Of a stretch of DNA of 64,000 nucleotides, positions 42,215 to 52,159 are shown piece by piece. Where the stretch lies: NCBI RefSeq assembly GCF_016918505.1, contig NZ_JAFFPZ010000010.1, forward strand, positions 53,446 to 117,445, written 5' to 3'. How positions within the stretch are numbered: the first letter of the stretch is position 1; every line of letters begins with the position of its first letter. A program made the position numbers and the translations under genes. This DNA is from Desulforhopalus vacuolatus (GTDB taxonomy: Bacteria; Desulfobacterota; Desulfobulbia; Desulfobulbales; Desulfocapsaceae). Below the pieces are notes generated by a model. That model was not told the origin of the DNA and did not search any database. It saw nothing but the letters and a program-made list of their open reading frames with translations.

Positions 42215-43897
42215 ATGATGGAATTTTCCCAGTCGCAAAAAGCACGCCACGCCATCAGCACATTCAAGACCCTTGCTGACTCTCTACCGTTGAAAGGTGT
42301 CTATCATCCCTCCGGGAAAACAGGCGGCAGGCTTGCCGATGCACTTATCCAGTTGAGTCCAGAGATATACGGCAGCATGACCAGTGACCGCATCGCTGAG
42401 CTGAAAGGGCTGCAGTATGTCATTGACCGTATGCCGCGCGGGATTGAACGGGCGACCCGCATCATCTTCACCGGCCAGGAAGATTTTGAATCCACGACCT
42501 TTGAAAAGATTCTGCCGCTGCGCCGTCGTCGTATTTCCTACGCTGTTTCTCCGACGGAGTTCTGCTTTGTCCTGACCACCGGGACCAGCGAGGTGTATGA
42601 CATCCTTACCCATCTTACCTTTCTCAATATCGAGGCGGAAAAGATTGCCCGTCAGGCCGATAATTTCCCTGATGGAATCTCCGCAGAGTGGCGCGAACTG
42701 ACGAGAATTGTGAAGGCTGAGGAAGAACCTGAAAAAGAAGCTCTGCAGCAGGCCCTCTGGAATCTTGCCATTATCCTCGGGCGCACCTGGAGGGAGACGC
42801 GGGATACGTGGGAATATTTAGACAAAAGCCGTCGGGAACACAGATCAAATAATGGTCTTTTCAACATTATCTATGGGATTGGCAACAGGGTCCTGCAGGA
42901 GCACAGGAAAGATCAGGATATGCTCACGGTTTATTTTACTCCCAATCTTGATGAGATGTTGAACCACCAGAAATATGCTGCCATCTGGTCAGACAATCTC
43001 AAGCATATTCTCATCGAGAATAATCTGGAAAAACGACCGCTGCATGTTATCAGCTCAAATACACACTCCATCCGTAATCTGCTTTACGGAGCGGGGGCTC
43101 TGGGCGAGGTTGGGCTGAAGATCCCGGCAGATGTGTATCAGATGGCAAAAACATTACGCGAAGACGGCGAAATCATTGAAAAGTATGCTGTAAAACATGG
43201 TTTTTTCCCCATTCCCGATACCTCTGGCTCGGCCATCACCGTACAGATTATTGACATGTGCAGAGTGGACTTTGATGTGCTTCATCCCTCACTGAATCTC
43301 AGTAAGGATCTGGTGGAGAGAGAACAGCCTGTGCTGCTGGTGATTGATTACGCCTTCGGTACCCAGGCCTTTGACCTCATGGATGAACTGCTTCAACCTG
43401 TGTCGGAAGAAGAGGAGGCTGTCAAGCTTCTCTTTGCCAGCATCTCCATCATGGGTAAAGCTGGAATCCTGCCGGGAGACAAGGGGGATGTGATGCTGCC
43501 TTCCTCTTATGTGCTGGAGGGTGTTGGACACAGTTACATGGTGAAGAATGGTCTCGTCCGCGGGGATTTCCCCGATGATGTGAATGTGTATGAAGGCCCG
43601 ATGCTTACTGTCCTCGGCACTTCTCTGCAGAATCGTGCGGTTCTTGAACGTTTTCACTCCTCCGACTGGAGTGTTGTTGGCCTTGAGATGGAAGGTGCCC
43701 ATTATTGTCGTGCCATCAGTGCCTCTATTATCAAGGGACATATCCCGGCAGATATTAAGGTTTGTTACGCCTATTATGCCTCAGATAATCCCATTGTAAG
43801 CGGGGAAACTCTCGCTTCCGGACCAATGGGGGAAGAAGGAGTGGTTCCCACCTACCTGATTTCCCGGCTTATTCTTGAAAAAATCCTGAATGACTGA
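42215..43897 (+). CDS. Conserved hypothetical protein with nucleosidase-like C-terminus
   Basis: A 560-residue soluble protein. The N-terminal 400 residues are mostly helical and match no family I can name with certainty. The C-terminal part carries VLEGVGHSYMVKNGLVRGDF and then VVGLEMEGAHYCRAISASII, which resembles the GLEMEG signature of purine nucleoside phosphorylase/MTA-SAH nucleosidase proteins, and ends in VVPTYLISRLILEKIL. Nucleotide or nucleoside cleavage is therefore a reasonable guess, but key base-binding residues cannot be checked by eye. AAGGTG lies before the ATG. A sensor kinase gene starts 3 bp after its stop, so the two are probably co-expressed. Confidence 0.8.
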   Translation: MMEFSQSQKARHAISTFKTLADSLPLKGVYHPSGKTGGRLADALIQLSPEIYGSMTSDRIAELKGLQYVIDRMPRGIERATRIIFTGQEDFESTTFEKILPLRRRRISYAVSPTEFCFVLTTGTSEVYDILTHLTFLNIEAEKIARQADNFPDGISAEWRELTRIVKAEEEPEKEALQQALWNLAIILGRTWRETRDTWEYLDKSRREHRSNNGLFNIIYGIGNRVLQEHRKDQDMLTVYFTPNLDEMLNHQKYAAIWSDNLKHILIENNLEKRPLHVISSNTHSIRNLLYGAGALGEVGLKIPADVYQMAKTLREDGEIIEKYAVKHGFFPIPDTSGSAITVQIIDMCRVDFDVLHPSLNLSKDLVEREQPVLLVIDYAFGTQAFDLMDELLQPVSEEEEAVKLLFASISIMGKAGILPGDKGDVMLPSSYVLEGVGHSYMVKNGLVRGDFPDDVNVYEGPMLTVLGTSLQNRAVLERFHSSDWSVVGLEMEGAHYCRAISASIIKGHIPADIKVCYAYYASDNPIVSGETLASGPMGEEGVVPTYLISRLILEKILND

Positions 43898-43900
43898 ACG

Positions 43901-45751
43901 ATGATCTGGACGCGTACCCCACATCGACGGCGCCGCCTGCTGGAGTACTCACCCTGGATTCTCGGTGTTGCCTGGATGCTGCTTTTCTGTCTGCTGGCCT
44001 TCTTTGCCGTGAGTAACTATCAGCGTGAGAAGGCACTCATTAACACGAGCCTTGAGCAGAAAGGATTGACTGCTATTCGCATGGTGAATTACACAGCCCG
44101 CGAGGAGATTCGTCGTGCGCTGCGCAGCGACGACTTTTCCGCTGGCAGCTTCAGCTGGAAATCATTGATGACCTCTGCACTGGATCTGGTAACCGGGGAG
44201 GAGGGTGTCCTCTCCGCACGTATTGTTGACCTTCGTACCGGGCAGGTCCTGGTTTCCAGTATGGCAGGGTCCCGCAGCGGAGAATTCGGAGGTTTTAACG
44301 GGCAACTGAACCGGAAGGAGCGAATGCTGGTTGGACGTGTCCACAATGACAAGTCTGCAATGGAGTTAGAACTGAGCCATGATAACGACGGCCATTTTAT
44401 GGTTGCCGCGCCGCATCGCATTGCCTTCAGCGGAGGAGGTGGAGAGAATGGACACAACATGGACCAGATGCGGCAGCGTAAGGCCGGAAATCATGCCGAT
44501 TTTGCCCTCGTCAGGGAACAGCTGCAGCGCATTAAGCTGCGTTCGCCGATGCTTCTTCTCAACCTTGATTACGGGGATTTCAGCGCACCGTTGAAAAGAC
44601 AGTTTCTGCAGATTATCCTGCAGGTGGCGGTTATTGTCCTCGTCGGGATTGGCGGAGTCCTTTCCTTTCTCACCGTGCAGGGAGTGAAACAGGCGGAGAA
44701 GGGTGTTGCTGATTTGCTGGCCTTTATGGAGCGGCTTGTGGTCTTGCTGCCAGTAGGGCTTATTGCTACCGATCGCGATGGACGCATCCGTATTTGTAAT
44801 CGGGCGGCGACAGATATTCTCGGTAATGGAGAGCAGGAGTTGCTCGGACAGAGGATTGAAGATGCCGGGGATGGCCGCCTGGCCGAGATGATGAAGTCGG
44901 CTGAGAAAACTACCGGCAGCCTCAATGGTGAAGTCTCCTATACGGGTGCTGATGGTCACGAGCAGGTGGTCAACTTTCTTTCCCGTACAGTGAATAAGAA
45001 GGGTGAAGGAGAGTCTCCGGGGGAGGTAATTGTCCTGCAGGATATGACCGAAGTGAAGCAGCTGGAAAAGGATCTGCATCGTAACGCCAAACTCGCTGCT
45101 GTCGGCAAGATGGCCGCCGGTGTTGCCCATGAAATCCGCAATCCGCTGAGCTCTATTAAAGGGCTGGCACTGTTGCTTGGTTCCCGTTTTGATGACGGTT
45201 CAGAGGAGGCCGGGCAGGCTGCGACACTCGTTGGCGAAGTAGATCGACTCAACCGTGCCATCGGTGAGCTGCTTGATTTTTCCCGTCCGACAAAACTTGA
45301 AAAAAGTACCTTCAACTTGCCAGCTCTGCTACAGCGAACCGTGCAGCTTGTAGAGCAGGATGCAAAAAGCTGTGGCGTGCAGCTGATCCTCTCCATTCCA
45401 GCCAAACTGAAAAATCACACCATCACAGCCGATCAGGACAAATTGAGTCAGGTTTTTCTTAACCTGCTGCTCAATGCCCTGCAGGCTTTTGATGAAAAGG
45501 AAGGTGATGAGAGACGCATTGAATTGAATCTGGTGATCTCCGGCAACAGCACCATCGTGACGGTACACGACAGCGGCAGCGGGATTGCAGGGAAAGATCT
45601 CAATCGGGTGATTGATCCCTACTTCACCACCAAGAGTAATGGCACCGGTCTGGGGCTGGCACTCTCCGCCAAAATCGTTGAAGAACACGGCGGACGTCTT
45701 GAGCTGGAAAGTGAGGCTGGCAGGTTTACTGAGGTACGGGTAATCCTTTAG
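43901..45751 (+). CDS. Membrane sensor histidine kinase, NtrB/ZraS-like, orphan
   Basis: 616 residues. TM1 (about 17-38), a periplasmic sensor domain (39-235) with a His/Gly-rich loop (FSGGGGENGHNMDQ near 177-190), TM2 (236-258), a PAS domain (275-385, LPVGLIATDRDGRIRICNRA), then HisKA with phospho-acceptor His410 in GVAHEIRNPLSSIKG, and the ATPase domain with NLLLNALQAF, DSGSGIAG and GTGLGLAL boxes. ZraS-type kinases pair with sigma-54 activators, but no response regulator is adjacent. The loop histidines suggest metal sensing, which is inference. It lies 3 bp downstream of the nucleosidase-like gene. Confidence 0.93.
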   Translation: MIWTRTPHRRRRLLEYSPWILGVAWMLLFCLLAFFAVSNYQREKALINTSLEQKGLTAIRMVNYTAREEIRRALRSDDFSAGSFSWKSLMTSALDLVTGEEGVLSARIVDLRTGQVLVSSMAGSRSGEFGGFNGQLNRKERMLVGRVHNDKSAMELELSHDNDGHFMVAAPHRIAFSGGGGENGHNMDQMRQRKAGNHADFALVREQLQRIKLRSPMLLLNLDYGDFSAPLKRQFLQIILQVAVIVLVGIGGVLSFLTVQGVKQAEKGVADLLAFMERLVVLLPVGLIATDRDGRIRICNRAATDILGNGEQELLGQRIEDAGDGRLAEMMKSAEKTTGSLNGEVSYTGADGHEQVVNFLSRTVNKKGEGESPGEVIVLQDMTEVKQLEKDLHRNAKLAAVGKMAAGVAHEIRNPLSSIKGLALLLGSRFDDGSEEAGQAATLVGEVDRLNRAIGELLDFSRPTKLEKSTFNLPALLQRTVQLVEQDAKSCGVQLILSIPAKLKNHTITADQDKLSQVFLNLLLNALQAFDEKEGDERRIELNLVISGNSTIVTVHDSGSGIAGKDLNRVIDPYFTTKSNGTGLGLALSAKIVEEHGGRLELESEAGRFTEVRVIL

Positions 45752-45818
45752 GGAATATCGAACACTGGTAAGACCATTCCTCTTAAATTGTGACCTTACT
45801 CAATGCCATTTTCACTTT

Positions 45819-47033
45819 CTATTTTCCCTCTTGAGGTTTTCTCGCAGCAACCAGCACAGCCGAAAGGACCATCAAAAAATTACTGGGATGAGAGTCGAGA
45901 AGAAAAGAGTTGGCAAGACAGGCCCAGGCAAAAGCGACCACAGCACCCTGCAGCAGGTTCTTCTCTTCCTCTGGAAGTTTGCAGGAGAAGGCGAAGAGGG
46001 AACAGAGCATCAGGAGAAAAAGTGTTTCCCCGATAATACCAAGCTGTACGAAGATAAGCAGATATTCGTTATGCGGATTGCTGGTACTTTTGGTCCATTT
46101 GTTTTTCACCAGCTGTTGTGCCGTGTGAAAGGAGCCCGTACCGTAGCCGAGTATCGGTGACTCTTTGATCAGGGTTACGCTGTTATACCACCAGTCAAAT
46201 CTCATTCCGAGAGAAGTTCGAGAATCTTCCGGATGATACTTCTGTACCTCCGCTATCGCCTGATTCACCCTTGTAGAAACATGCACAGAATTGCAGTAGA
46301 TTACCCCGCAAAGGGCTGCCAGCAACACCGCTGCCACTGCGCACTGCTTGATTTGCAGTCTCTGTAAAAGTGTGACTGCCATGAGCACAACCAGTGTCGC
46401 CATGCCAGTCCTTCCCGGGGAAATAAAGAGAAGATTTCCTGCCGCGAGCAGGAATACCCCGAGCAGAAGACCGCGCAGCAGCGGTCTTATTTTTCCCTCT
46501 GGCCGCAGGGCATACTGCAGTGCCCAGAAGGAAAGCAGTGCCATAAAGAAGCTGTGGGTTATGTGGTGAAGGGTGGAATAACCTGTTTTTGCAGAAGGAA
46601 TCAATCCGAAATACATCAGGTAAGAAAGAACCATGAGCGTGGCAGCTCCGCAGAGAAAACTGAGCTTGGCGATCTCCACGGCCTTTGTGTTGCCGGACTT
46701 CATTTTCGCTGTGAGGAGAAGGGAGATAACCATGGGAAAGAAGGCCAGTTCTCGATATTTTTTGAAAAAATCAAGTCGATCCTCCCAGCTGCCAATGCTG
46801 TAGAAGAGGGCGATCGCAAACATGGCCAGCAGAAGAATGGGCGGCCAGAGAATGCGATATTTACGCATGAGCGCCGGAAATTTTTTCACTTCACCGGAAA
46901 ACAACCAGAAGATGACCATTCCGGTGGTACAGATGCTCTGAAATGAGGTGGCAAGCGGTATAAAGAAACAGCTTGCGTAAAGAAAAAAAAGTCCGGCCTT
47001 GAATGAAAAATCGGGAAAAGATGTCCTGCTCAT
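45819..47033 (-). CDS. O-antigen ligase-like polymerase (WaaL/Wzy family)
   Basis: A 404-residue protein with about eleven hydrophobic segments and a large periplasmic loop (about 245-325) holding the family motif STSNPHNEYLLIFVQLGIIG and the upstream YGTGSF. It attaches O-antigen to lipid A-core, or polymerises it. It is the last gene of the rsmI-lpxL-msbA cluster and starts 28 bp after msbA. Ligase and polymerase cannot be separated by sequence alone, but the context of lipid A genes favours the ligase. Confidence 0.88.
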   Translation of the reverse strand: MSRTSFPDFSFKAGLFFLYASCFFIPLATSFQSICTTGMVIFWLFSGEVKKFPALMRKYRILWPPILLLAMFAIALFYSIGSWEDRLDFFKKYRELAFFPMVISLLLTAKMKSGNTKAVEIAKLSFLCGAATLMVLSYLMYFGLIPSAKTGYSTLHHITHSFFMALLSFWALQYALRPEGKIRPLLRGLLLGVFLLAAGNLLFISPGRTGMATLVVLMAVTLLQRLQIKQCAVAAVLLAALCGVIYCNSVHVSTRVNQAIAEVQKYHPEDSRTSLGMRFDWWYNSVTLIKESPILGYGTGSFHTAQQLVKNKWTKSTSNPHNEYLLIFVQLGIIGETLFLLMLCSLFAFSCKLPEEEKNLLQGAVVAFAWACLANSFLLDSHPSNFLMVLSAVLVAARKPQEGK

Positions 47034-47061
47034 GCGGCGCCTGCCTTACTTATACTTGATA

Positions 47062-48810
47062 TTATTTATACTGAATATTATGCAGCTGCCGATAGACACC
47101 ATCCATCTCCATCAGAAACTCATGACTCCCCTCTTCCACAATCTGCCCGTTCTGTACGACGATGATGCGGTCGGCATTGCGAATCGTGGAGAGCCTGTGT
47201 GCGATGACAAAGGTGGTGCGGTTTTTCATCAGGTTCTCCAGAGCCTTCTGCACCTCCTGCTCTGATTCTGTATCAAGAGCTGAAGTGGCCTCGTCGAGAA
47301 TGAGAATGGGCGCATTTTTCAACAGCGCGCGGGCGATAGAGAGGCGTTGTTTTTCCCCTCCGGAAAGGCGTGCACCGCCTTCGCCGATAACGGTGTCAAA
47401 TCCTTTCGGAAGTTCATTGATAAAGCCGAGGGCGTGGGCTGCGTTTGCCGCCGCCTCAATTTCCTCCATGCTCGCATCAAGTCGTGAATAGGCAATATTG
47501 TTCCGTACCGTGTCGTTGAAAAGAATCGTCTGCTGGGTGACCATTGAGATCTGATTCCGCAGCGAATCTGTGGTTACATCGCGGATATCGTGGCCATCAA
47601 TAGTAATGCTCCCGTCTTGAAGGTCAATGAAGCGGGGAATCAGATTGGTCAGCGTGGTTTTCCCCCCGCCAGAGGGTCCGACAATGGCCAGCGCCTGACC
47701 AGCAGGAACAGTGAGATTGAGGTCCTTGAGTACCCGTCCGCCTGGTCCGGCATTGCCGTCTTCCTCATAACGAAAGTTGATATCTTTAAAGACGATTTCA
47801 TGGGTGAAGGGAGGCAGAAGAGCAGCGTGGGGACTGTTCTGAATGTCCGGCTTCATGTCGAGCAGGGAATAGATACGGGTGACTGCGGCCAGTCCCTGCT
47901 GCAGGGTGGCGTTCAGGTTTGATATGGCCTTAACCGGCTCGTACGCGGCGATAAGTGCCGTCAGAAAGGCGAAAAATGTCCCTGGCGTGGAGTTGCCGTG
48001 GATGACCTGCATCCCGCCGAACCAGATAATCGCAGCAATGGCGATGCCGCCGATGCACTCCATCAGCGGATGCTGAAGACAGCGATAGCGGGCATCCTTC
48101 ATGGTCAGCTGAAAGAGGCTCTCAACCTGTACGGCAAGCCGGTCGCCCTCATATTTCTCCCGACAGAAGGCCTTGACGATACGGTTGCCGGTGATTGTCT
48201 CATGGAGGGTGTTGGAGACCATCGCCGTCTCCTCCTGGGTTTTGGTGCTCAGTTTACGAAAGAGCTTGCCGAAGCGGACAATGGGAAAAATCGCTACCGG
48301 CAACACAATAAAGGAGACCATTGCCAGTTTCCAGTCCATATAAAAGACTACGAAAAGCAGGATAAGCACCTGAAATAAATCGCGCACGGCTCCCACCAGT
48401 GCCTTGGAGACTGCCTGCTGAAGGAGAGTGACATCTGAAATAATGCGGGAAATCAGCGTGCCAGTGGGCATCACATTAAAGAAATCCAGCGACTGTTTGT
48501 GGATATGGTTAAAGAGTTTTATTCGGAAATCACGGATTACCGACTGCCCGACACGTTCAAGCAGCATGGAATAGCTATAGTAAAAAAGACCTTTAGCAAA
48601 GAAAACACCGACCACTACGAGGGGCAGGACCTCCAGAAAAAAGGTATTTTTTTCAAGAAAAATCTTATCGAGCAGATCTTTTACCAGCCAGGCCTGGGCA
48701 CCGGTGAATCCGGCAACGAAAATCATGCAGATGGCTGCTATAATCAGCCGGTTCTGGTAATGCTTGATAACCTCGCGATAGAGGCGTTTAATAAGGTCTT
48801 TGTTTGTCAT
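47062..48810 (-). CDS. msbA: Lipid A export ABC transporter MsbA
   Basis: Flips lipid A-core across the inner membrane. 582-residue half transporter: six-helix membrane domain (about 15-325) and nucleotide-binding domain with Walker A VGPSGGGKTTLTNLI (near 380), Q-loop, signature LSGGEKQRLSIARALL, Walker B ILILDEATSALD and the His switch FVIAHRLSTI. It sits between an LpxL-type acyltransferase and the O-antigen ligase, as expected for MsbA. Confidence 0.95.
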   Translation of the reverse strand: MTNKDLIKRLYREVIKHYQNRLIIAAICMIFVAGFTGAQAWLVKDLLDKIFLEKNTFFLEVLPLVVVGVFFAKGLFYYSYSMLLERVGQSVIRDFRIKLFNHIHKQSLDFFNVMPTGTLISRIISDVTLLQQAVSKALVGAVRDLFQVLILLFVVFYMDWKLAMVSFIVLPVAIFPIVRFGKLFRKLSTKTQEETAMVSNTLHETITGNRIVKAFCREKYEGDRLAVQVESLFQLTMKDARYRCLQHPLMECIGGIAIAAIIWFGGMQVIHGNSTPGTFFAFLTALIAAYEPVKAISNLNATLQQGLAAVTRIYSLLDMKPDIQNSPHAALLPPFTHEIVFKDINFRYEEDGNAGPGGRVLKDLNLTVPAGQALAIVGPSGGGKTTLTNLIPRFIDLQDGSITIDGHDIRDVTTDSLRNQISMVTQQTILFNDTVRNNIAYSRLDASMEEIEAAANAAHALGFINELPKGFDTVIGEGGARLSGGEKQRLSIARALLKNAPILILDEATSALDTESEQEVQKALENLMKNRTTFVIAHRLSTIRNADRIIVVQNGQIVEEGSHEFLMEMDGVYRQLHNIQYK

Positions 48811-48839
48811 TGTATGGCTGTTGGGGGGAAGAGCACGAA

Positions 48840-49772
48840 TCAGGAAAAAATTTCTTTCAGTGTGCGTTTTATTTCAGGGTAAAAATCTGTTTTTTTGCTC
48901 CACAGCCGATGATAGAGACTGAACCACTGTTCCGGATATGTGCGGAAGAAAGGTTCATAATCGCGGATGGCGCGGGAGCATATATCGTTGATATTTTCTT
49001 CGTTCAGCTCTTGATATGCGGGGAGTTCCACCTCTTTGAAATCAATATGCATCTGTCCGTCTTTCATATAATAGACGCTGGTCAGCACGGGTGCACCGGT
49101 CTTCAGATGAAGCAGTCCGGCACCGCGGGCGCAGGAGAGGGTGTGCTTGAAAAAAGGAATGGGGGTTCCGTTCTTGTTATAATTCTGATCAAGGCTGATG
49201 ATCAGCAGACGGCCCCGCTGCAGAATATCTTCATAGGCACCCAGTTTTTCGTTGCTGGTGATATATTCGAGATTATCGCCGCTGTGATGGCGCCGTTGAT
49301 TCAGAAAAAAATTGTTAGACAGAGGGTTGCGCTGCTTCTGATAGATGAGTGTCGTGGGCAGGGTGGAGGCGTTAAACCAGGCGAAATATGCCTCAAACCA
49401 GCAGGCGTGGCAGGTTGTGAGGATAACGCCTTTGCCCTGTGCCAGTGCCCGGTCGAGAACGTCCTGCCCGCCGATGACCGTATTGCTGATCATTTTGCGC
49501 ATGCTCGGCCTGTGGAGAATGAAAACTATGCCGAAGGTACGGCAGATCTGGATATAGGCACGGCGCAGCAGACGCATTCGTTCCCTGCGTGTTCGGTCCG
49601 GCAGGGCAATGCTCATATTTTTGAAGGTAATTCGCAGACGAAACGGTGCGACTACCCAGGTCAGCCAGCCGACTGAGGTACAGAAAAGCATAATCAGCTG
49701 CACGGGAAAAAGGTTGATGAAAAAGATGACGGAACGAAGTGCGGCGTACTCTACGAAATATTTGGGTCTCAT
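48840..49772 (-). CDS. Lipid A biosynthesis acyltransferase (LpxL/HtrB family)
   Basis: Transfers a secondary acyl chain to lipid A precursor at the inner membrane. 310 residues from the ATG at 49772 (MRPKYFVEYAALRSVIFFIN), with GAGG 6 bases upstream; a longer frame to 49913 adds an unrelated leader. N-terminal membrane anchor at 10-35. Catalytic HX4E motif at His122-Glu127 (CHACWFEAYF). Then RGRLLIISLDQNYNKNGTPI and FFKHTLSCARGAGLLHLKTG. Which acyl position or chain length is used is unknown. It lies 107 bp after rsmI. Confidence 0.92.
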   Translation of the reverse strand: MRPKYFVEYAALRSVIFFINLFPVQLIMLFCTSVGWLTWVVAPFRLRITFKNMSIALPDRTRRERMRLLRRAYIQICRTFGIVFILHRPSMRKMISNTVIGGQDVLDRALAQGKGVILTTCHACWFEAYFAWFNASTLPTTLIYQKQRNPLSNNFFLNQRRHHSGDNLEYITSNEKLGAYEDILQRGRLLIISLDQNYNKNGTPIPFFKHTLSCARGAGLLHLKTGAPVLTSVYYMKDGQMHIDFKEVELPAYQELNEENINDICSRAIRDYEPFFRTYPEQWFSLYHRLWSKKTDFYPEIKRTLKEIFS

Positions 49773-49879
49773 GAACTGCCTCAGGTTGAGCAAGAAAAAC
49801 GTAAAACACCTTGTTTTACTACAGAATGCCCCTTTGTGAAAGGTGAATTCCGGGGATCCGGGTTTGTTGACCGTGACTT

Positions 49880-50731
49880 TTACGGGTTTTCTTTCTCTGG
49901 ACGGTTCTGCCACAGTTCAAGAGCCATCTGATATACCTTCGATTTCGATATACCGAGGTCTCCGGCAAGCTTTTTACTCACATCCTTTACACTGATCTCA
50001 CTGTTATCGCGGTGCCAGAGCAGCAATTCCTCAAGGCTTTCTCCACTCACTTCCTCCGGTACCGTCGGGCAGATGATGAGGACAAATTCGCCGCGCACAC
50101 CATCGTGTACCCGCTCCAGCAGGGTGGAGAGTGTCCCGGGAAACAGCTCTTCATGACTTTTGCTCAGCTCCCGCGCAAAGAAGGCGTCTCGTTCGCCGAG
50201 TACCTTCAGAGAATCTTCAAGCAGTGCCTCAATTCGTCGCGGAGATTCGTAGAGAACCACTGGGAGGTCATGGTGAACCAGTTTCTGCAGAAACTTCTGC
50301 CTCGCACCGCTTTTTGCAGGGGGAAACCCGAGAAAGGTATAGCCCGCCGAGAGAATCCCGGAGGCGGAAAAGGCAGAGGTGACCGCAGAGGCTCCGGGCA
50401 GGGGAACGACCGGCAGTCCCGCTTCCTGTACCGCCCGCACGAGGATGGCTCCCGGATCGGAGATAGCGGGAGTCCCCGCGTCGCTGATCAGGGCAAGATC
50501 TTTGCCCTCCTGCAGCAGTTTAACGAAACCGATGGCCTTCTCCGCCTCTTTCTCGCGGTAGTAGGAAACGAGCCGGGTGCCAATGCCGAAATGGGTGAGC
50601 AGCTTGCGGCTGTGACGGGTGTCTTCGGCGGCGATGAGAGCTACCTCCTTCAAGATACGCAGGGCGCGCAGAGTGATATCTTCGAGGTTGCCGATGGGGG
50701 TTGGGACAATGTAGAGAGTTCCGGGTTTCAT
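49880..50731 (-). CDS. rsmI: 16S rRNA (cytidine-1402-2'-O)-methyltransferase
   Basis: Methylates the ribose of C1402 in the decoding centre. 283 residues starting MKPGTLYIVPTPIGNLEDIT. The glycine-rich block LPLPGASAVTSAFSASG and the DAGTPAISDPGAILV block are diagnostic. The C-terminal 40 residues form a helix-turn-helix-like tail (SVKDVSKKLAGDLGISKSKV). The frame remains open about 400 codons further upstream, opposite pfkA, but the family start is clearly at 50731. Confidence 0.96.
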   Translation of the reverse strand: MKPGTLYIVPTPIGNLEDITLRALRILKEVALIAAEDTRHSRKLLTHFGIGTRLVSYYREKEAEKAIGFVKLLQEGKDLALISDAGTPAISDPGAILVRAVQEAGLPVVPLPGASAVTSAFSASGILSAGYTFLGFPPAKSGARQKFLQKLVHHDLPVVLYESPRRIEALLEDSLKVLGERDAFFARELSKSHEELFPGTLSTLLERVHDGVRGEFVLIICPTVPEEVSGESLEELLLWHRDNSEISVKDVSKKLAGDLGISKSKVYQMALELWQNRPEKENP

Positions 50732-50857
50732 TGGGTTTGGAGTGTGAGGGGGAGAGAACAGGCTGCGTCGATTCTTCGTTATCTGTTGAACTTTTTGTCG
50801 ACGCGGGTGATAATTCCGAATGGAAGTTCTATACCATAAATATACTCGGAGGAGAAT

Positions 50858-51988
50858 ATGAGTCTTCACATCGGAATACTGACCGCCGGAGGCGACAGCC
50901 CTGGTCTCAACGCAGCCATTCGCGCCATCGGCAAGACTGCCCTGTCCCGTAATATGCGCATCCTTGGCTTTCGCGATGGTTTCCGCGGCCTGATGGAGAA
51001 CCGCACCATGCGTCTCGACCGGGAGGCTCTCTCCTCCATTTTGACCAGAGGTGGCACGATCCTTGGTACCAGCCGAGACAAGCCGCACAAGATGCCGGTG
51101 GGCAACGAGATGATGGATATGACTGATGCCATCTGTGACAATTACGAGCGCAACAACCTTGATGTGCTGGTCTGTATCGGCGGCGGCGGTACGCAGAAGA
51201 ATGCCTTCCGGCTGCATCAGAAGGGGCTTAATATCATTACCCTGCCGAAAACTATCGATAATGATGTCGCCATGACCGATATAACCTTCGGCTTTGATAC
51301 TGCCATGGGAATTGCCACCGATGCCCTGGACCGGCTCCACTCTACGGCGCACAGTCATCATCGTATCATTGTCTGTGAAATAATGGGACACAACTCGGGC
51401 TGGCTGGCTCTCGGTTCCGGTATTGCCGGCGGAGCGGATGTCATTCTTATTCCTGAAATAGCCTACGACCCGGCGGTGGTTGCCGCTGCGATAAAACATC
51501 GGCAGCAGTGCGGCACCAATTTCAGTATTGTTGCCGTGGCAGAGGGGGCTCTCGACAAAGGACAATATAAAGAATATTGGAGGCTGAAAAACAAGAAGGC
51601 GGCTGCCAAAGCGAAGGGAGACAAGTCGACGGCGAAGAAGATGAATGAAGCCCTTGCCTCGTTTGGCCATAAAAACAGCAACAATACGCTGCGTCTCTCT
51701 CAGGAGCTTGAAGAGATGACCGGGCTTGAGTCCCGCGTGACCATCCTCGGTCACTATCAGCGCGGTGGGACACCCTCTGCGGCAGACCGTCTGCTCGCCA
51801 CAAGGGTTGGCGCTGCCTGTGTGGACTATATTGAAAAAGGGAAGACAGGCATCATGGTGGCGGTAGACGGGGGAAATACAAAAGCTGTACCGCTGAAAGA
51901 TGTCGTCGGCAAGAAAAAACTGGTGCCGATGGATCACCCCTGGGTTGCCGCTGCGCGTGATGTTGGAACCTGTCTCGGAGATAAATAA
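50858..51988 (+). CDS. pfkA: 6-phosphofructokinase with atypical phosphoryl-donor motif
   Basis: Phosphorylates fructose 6-phosphate in glycolysis. 376 residues, with GGAGGAG before the ATG. Motifs: [20 protein letters not shown] (6-25), [20 protein letters not shown] around the catalytic Asp, and [19 protein letters not shown]. The donor site reads [11 protein letters not shown] where ATP enzymes have GGDGS and PPi enzymes GGDDT, so the usual metal-binding Asp is Gly. PKTIDND with Lys is typical of PPi-dependent and long-chain ATP forms. The phosphoryl donor (ATP or PPi) is therefore uncertain. Confidence 0.93.
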   Translation: MSLHIGILTAGGDSPGLNAAIRAIGKTALSRNMRILGFRDGFRGLMENRTMRLDREALSSILTRGGTILGTSRDKPHKMPVGNEMMDMTDAICDNYERNNLDVLVCIGGGGTQKNAFRLHQKGLNIITLPKTIDNDVAMTDITFGFDTAMGIATDALDRLHSTAHSHHRIIVCEIMGHNSGWLALGSGIAGGADVILIPEIAYDPAVVAAAIKHRQQCGTNFSIVAVAEGALDKGQYKEYWRLKNKKAAAKAKGDKSTAKKMNEALASFGHKNSNNTLRLSQELEEMTGLESRVTILGHYQRGGTPSAADRLLATRVGAACVDYIEKGKTGIMVAVDGGNTKAVPLKDVVGKKKLVPMDHPWVAAARDVGTCLGDK

Positions 51989-51994
51989 TATAAA

Positions 51995-52145
51995 GGCAGT
52001 AAGGCATTTTTTTACCGCGAAGAACGCGAAGGAATACGAATAAAGGTAAAAAACTTAAAAAAAAGATTTTAAAATTAAACAGAGAATAGAATAGCTGTTG
52101 TTCTATCTTTACTCTTTGCGTTCTCCGGTCAGTAAAAAATGTGAT
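51995..52145 (-). repeat. Composite repeat: R8 copy 2 with R1 end
   Basis: TTTTTTTACCGCGAAGAACG (complement of the TTCTTCGCGG motif), then R8 inverted (52047-52128) and GCGTTCTCCGGTCAGTAAAA (52118-52137), the R1 end. It fills the gap between convergent pfkA and the hydrolase gene. Confidence 0.8.
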
Positions 52146-52159
52146 ATCGGCTGATACGT

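Noticed and set aside
50740..51937. Upstream extension of the rsmI frame by about 400 codons
   Set aside because: It lies antisense to pfkA. RsmI homologues start at the MKPGTLYIVPTPIGN segment at 50731.
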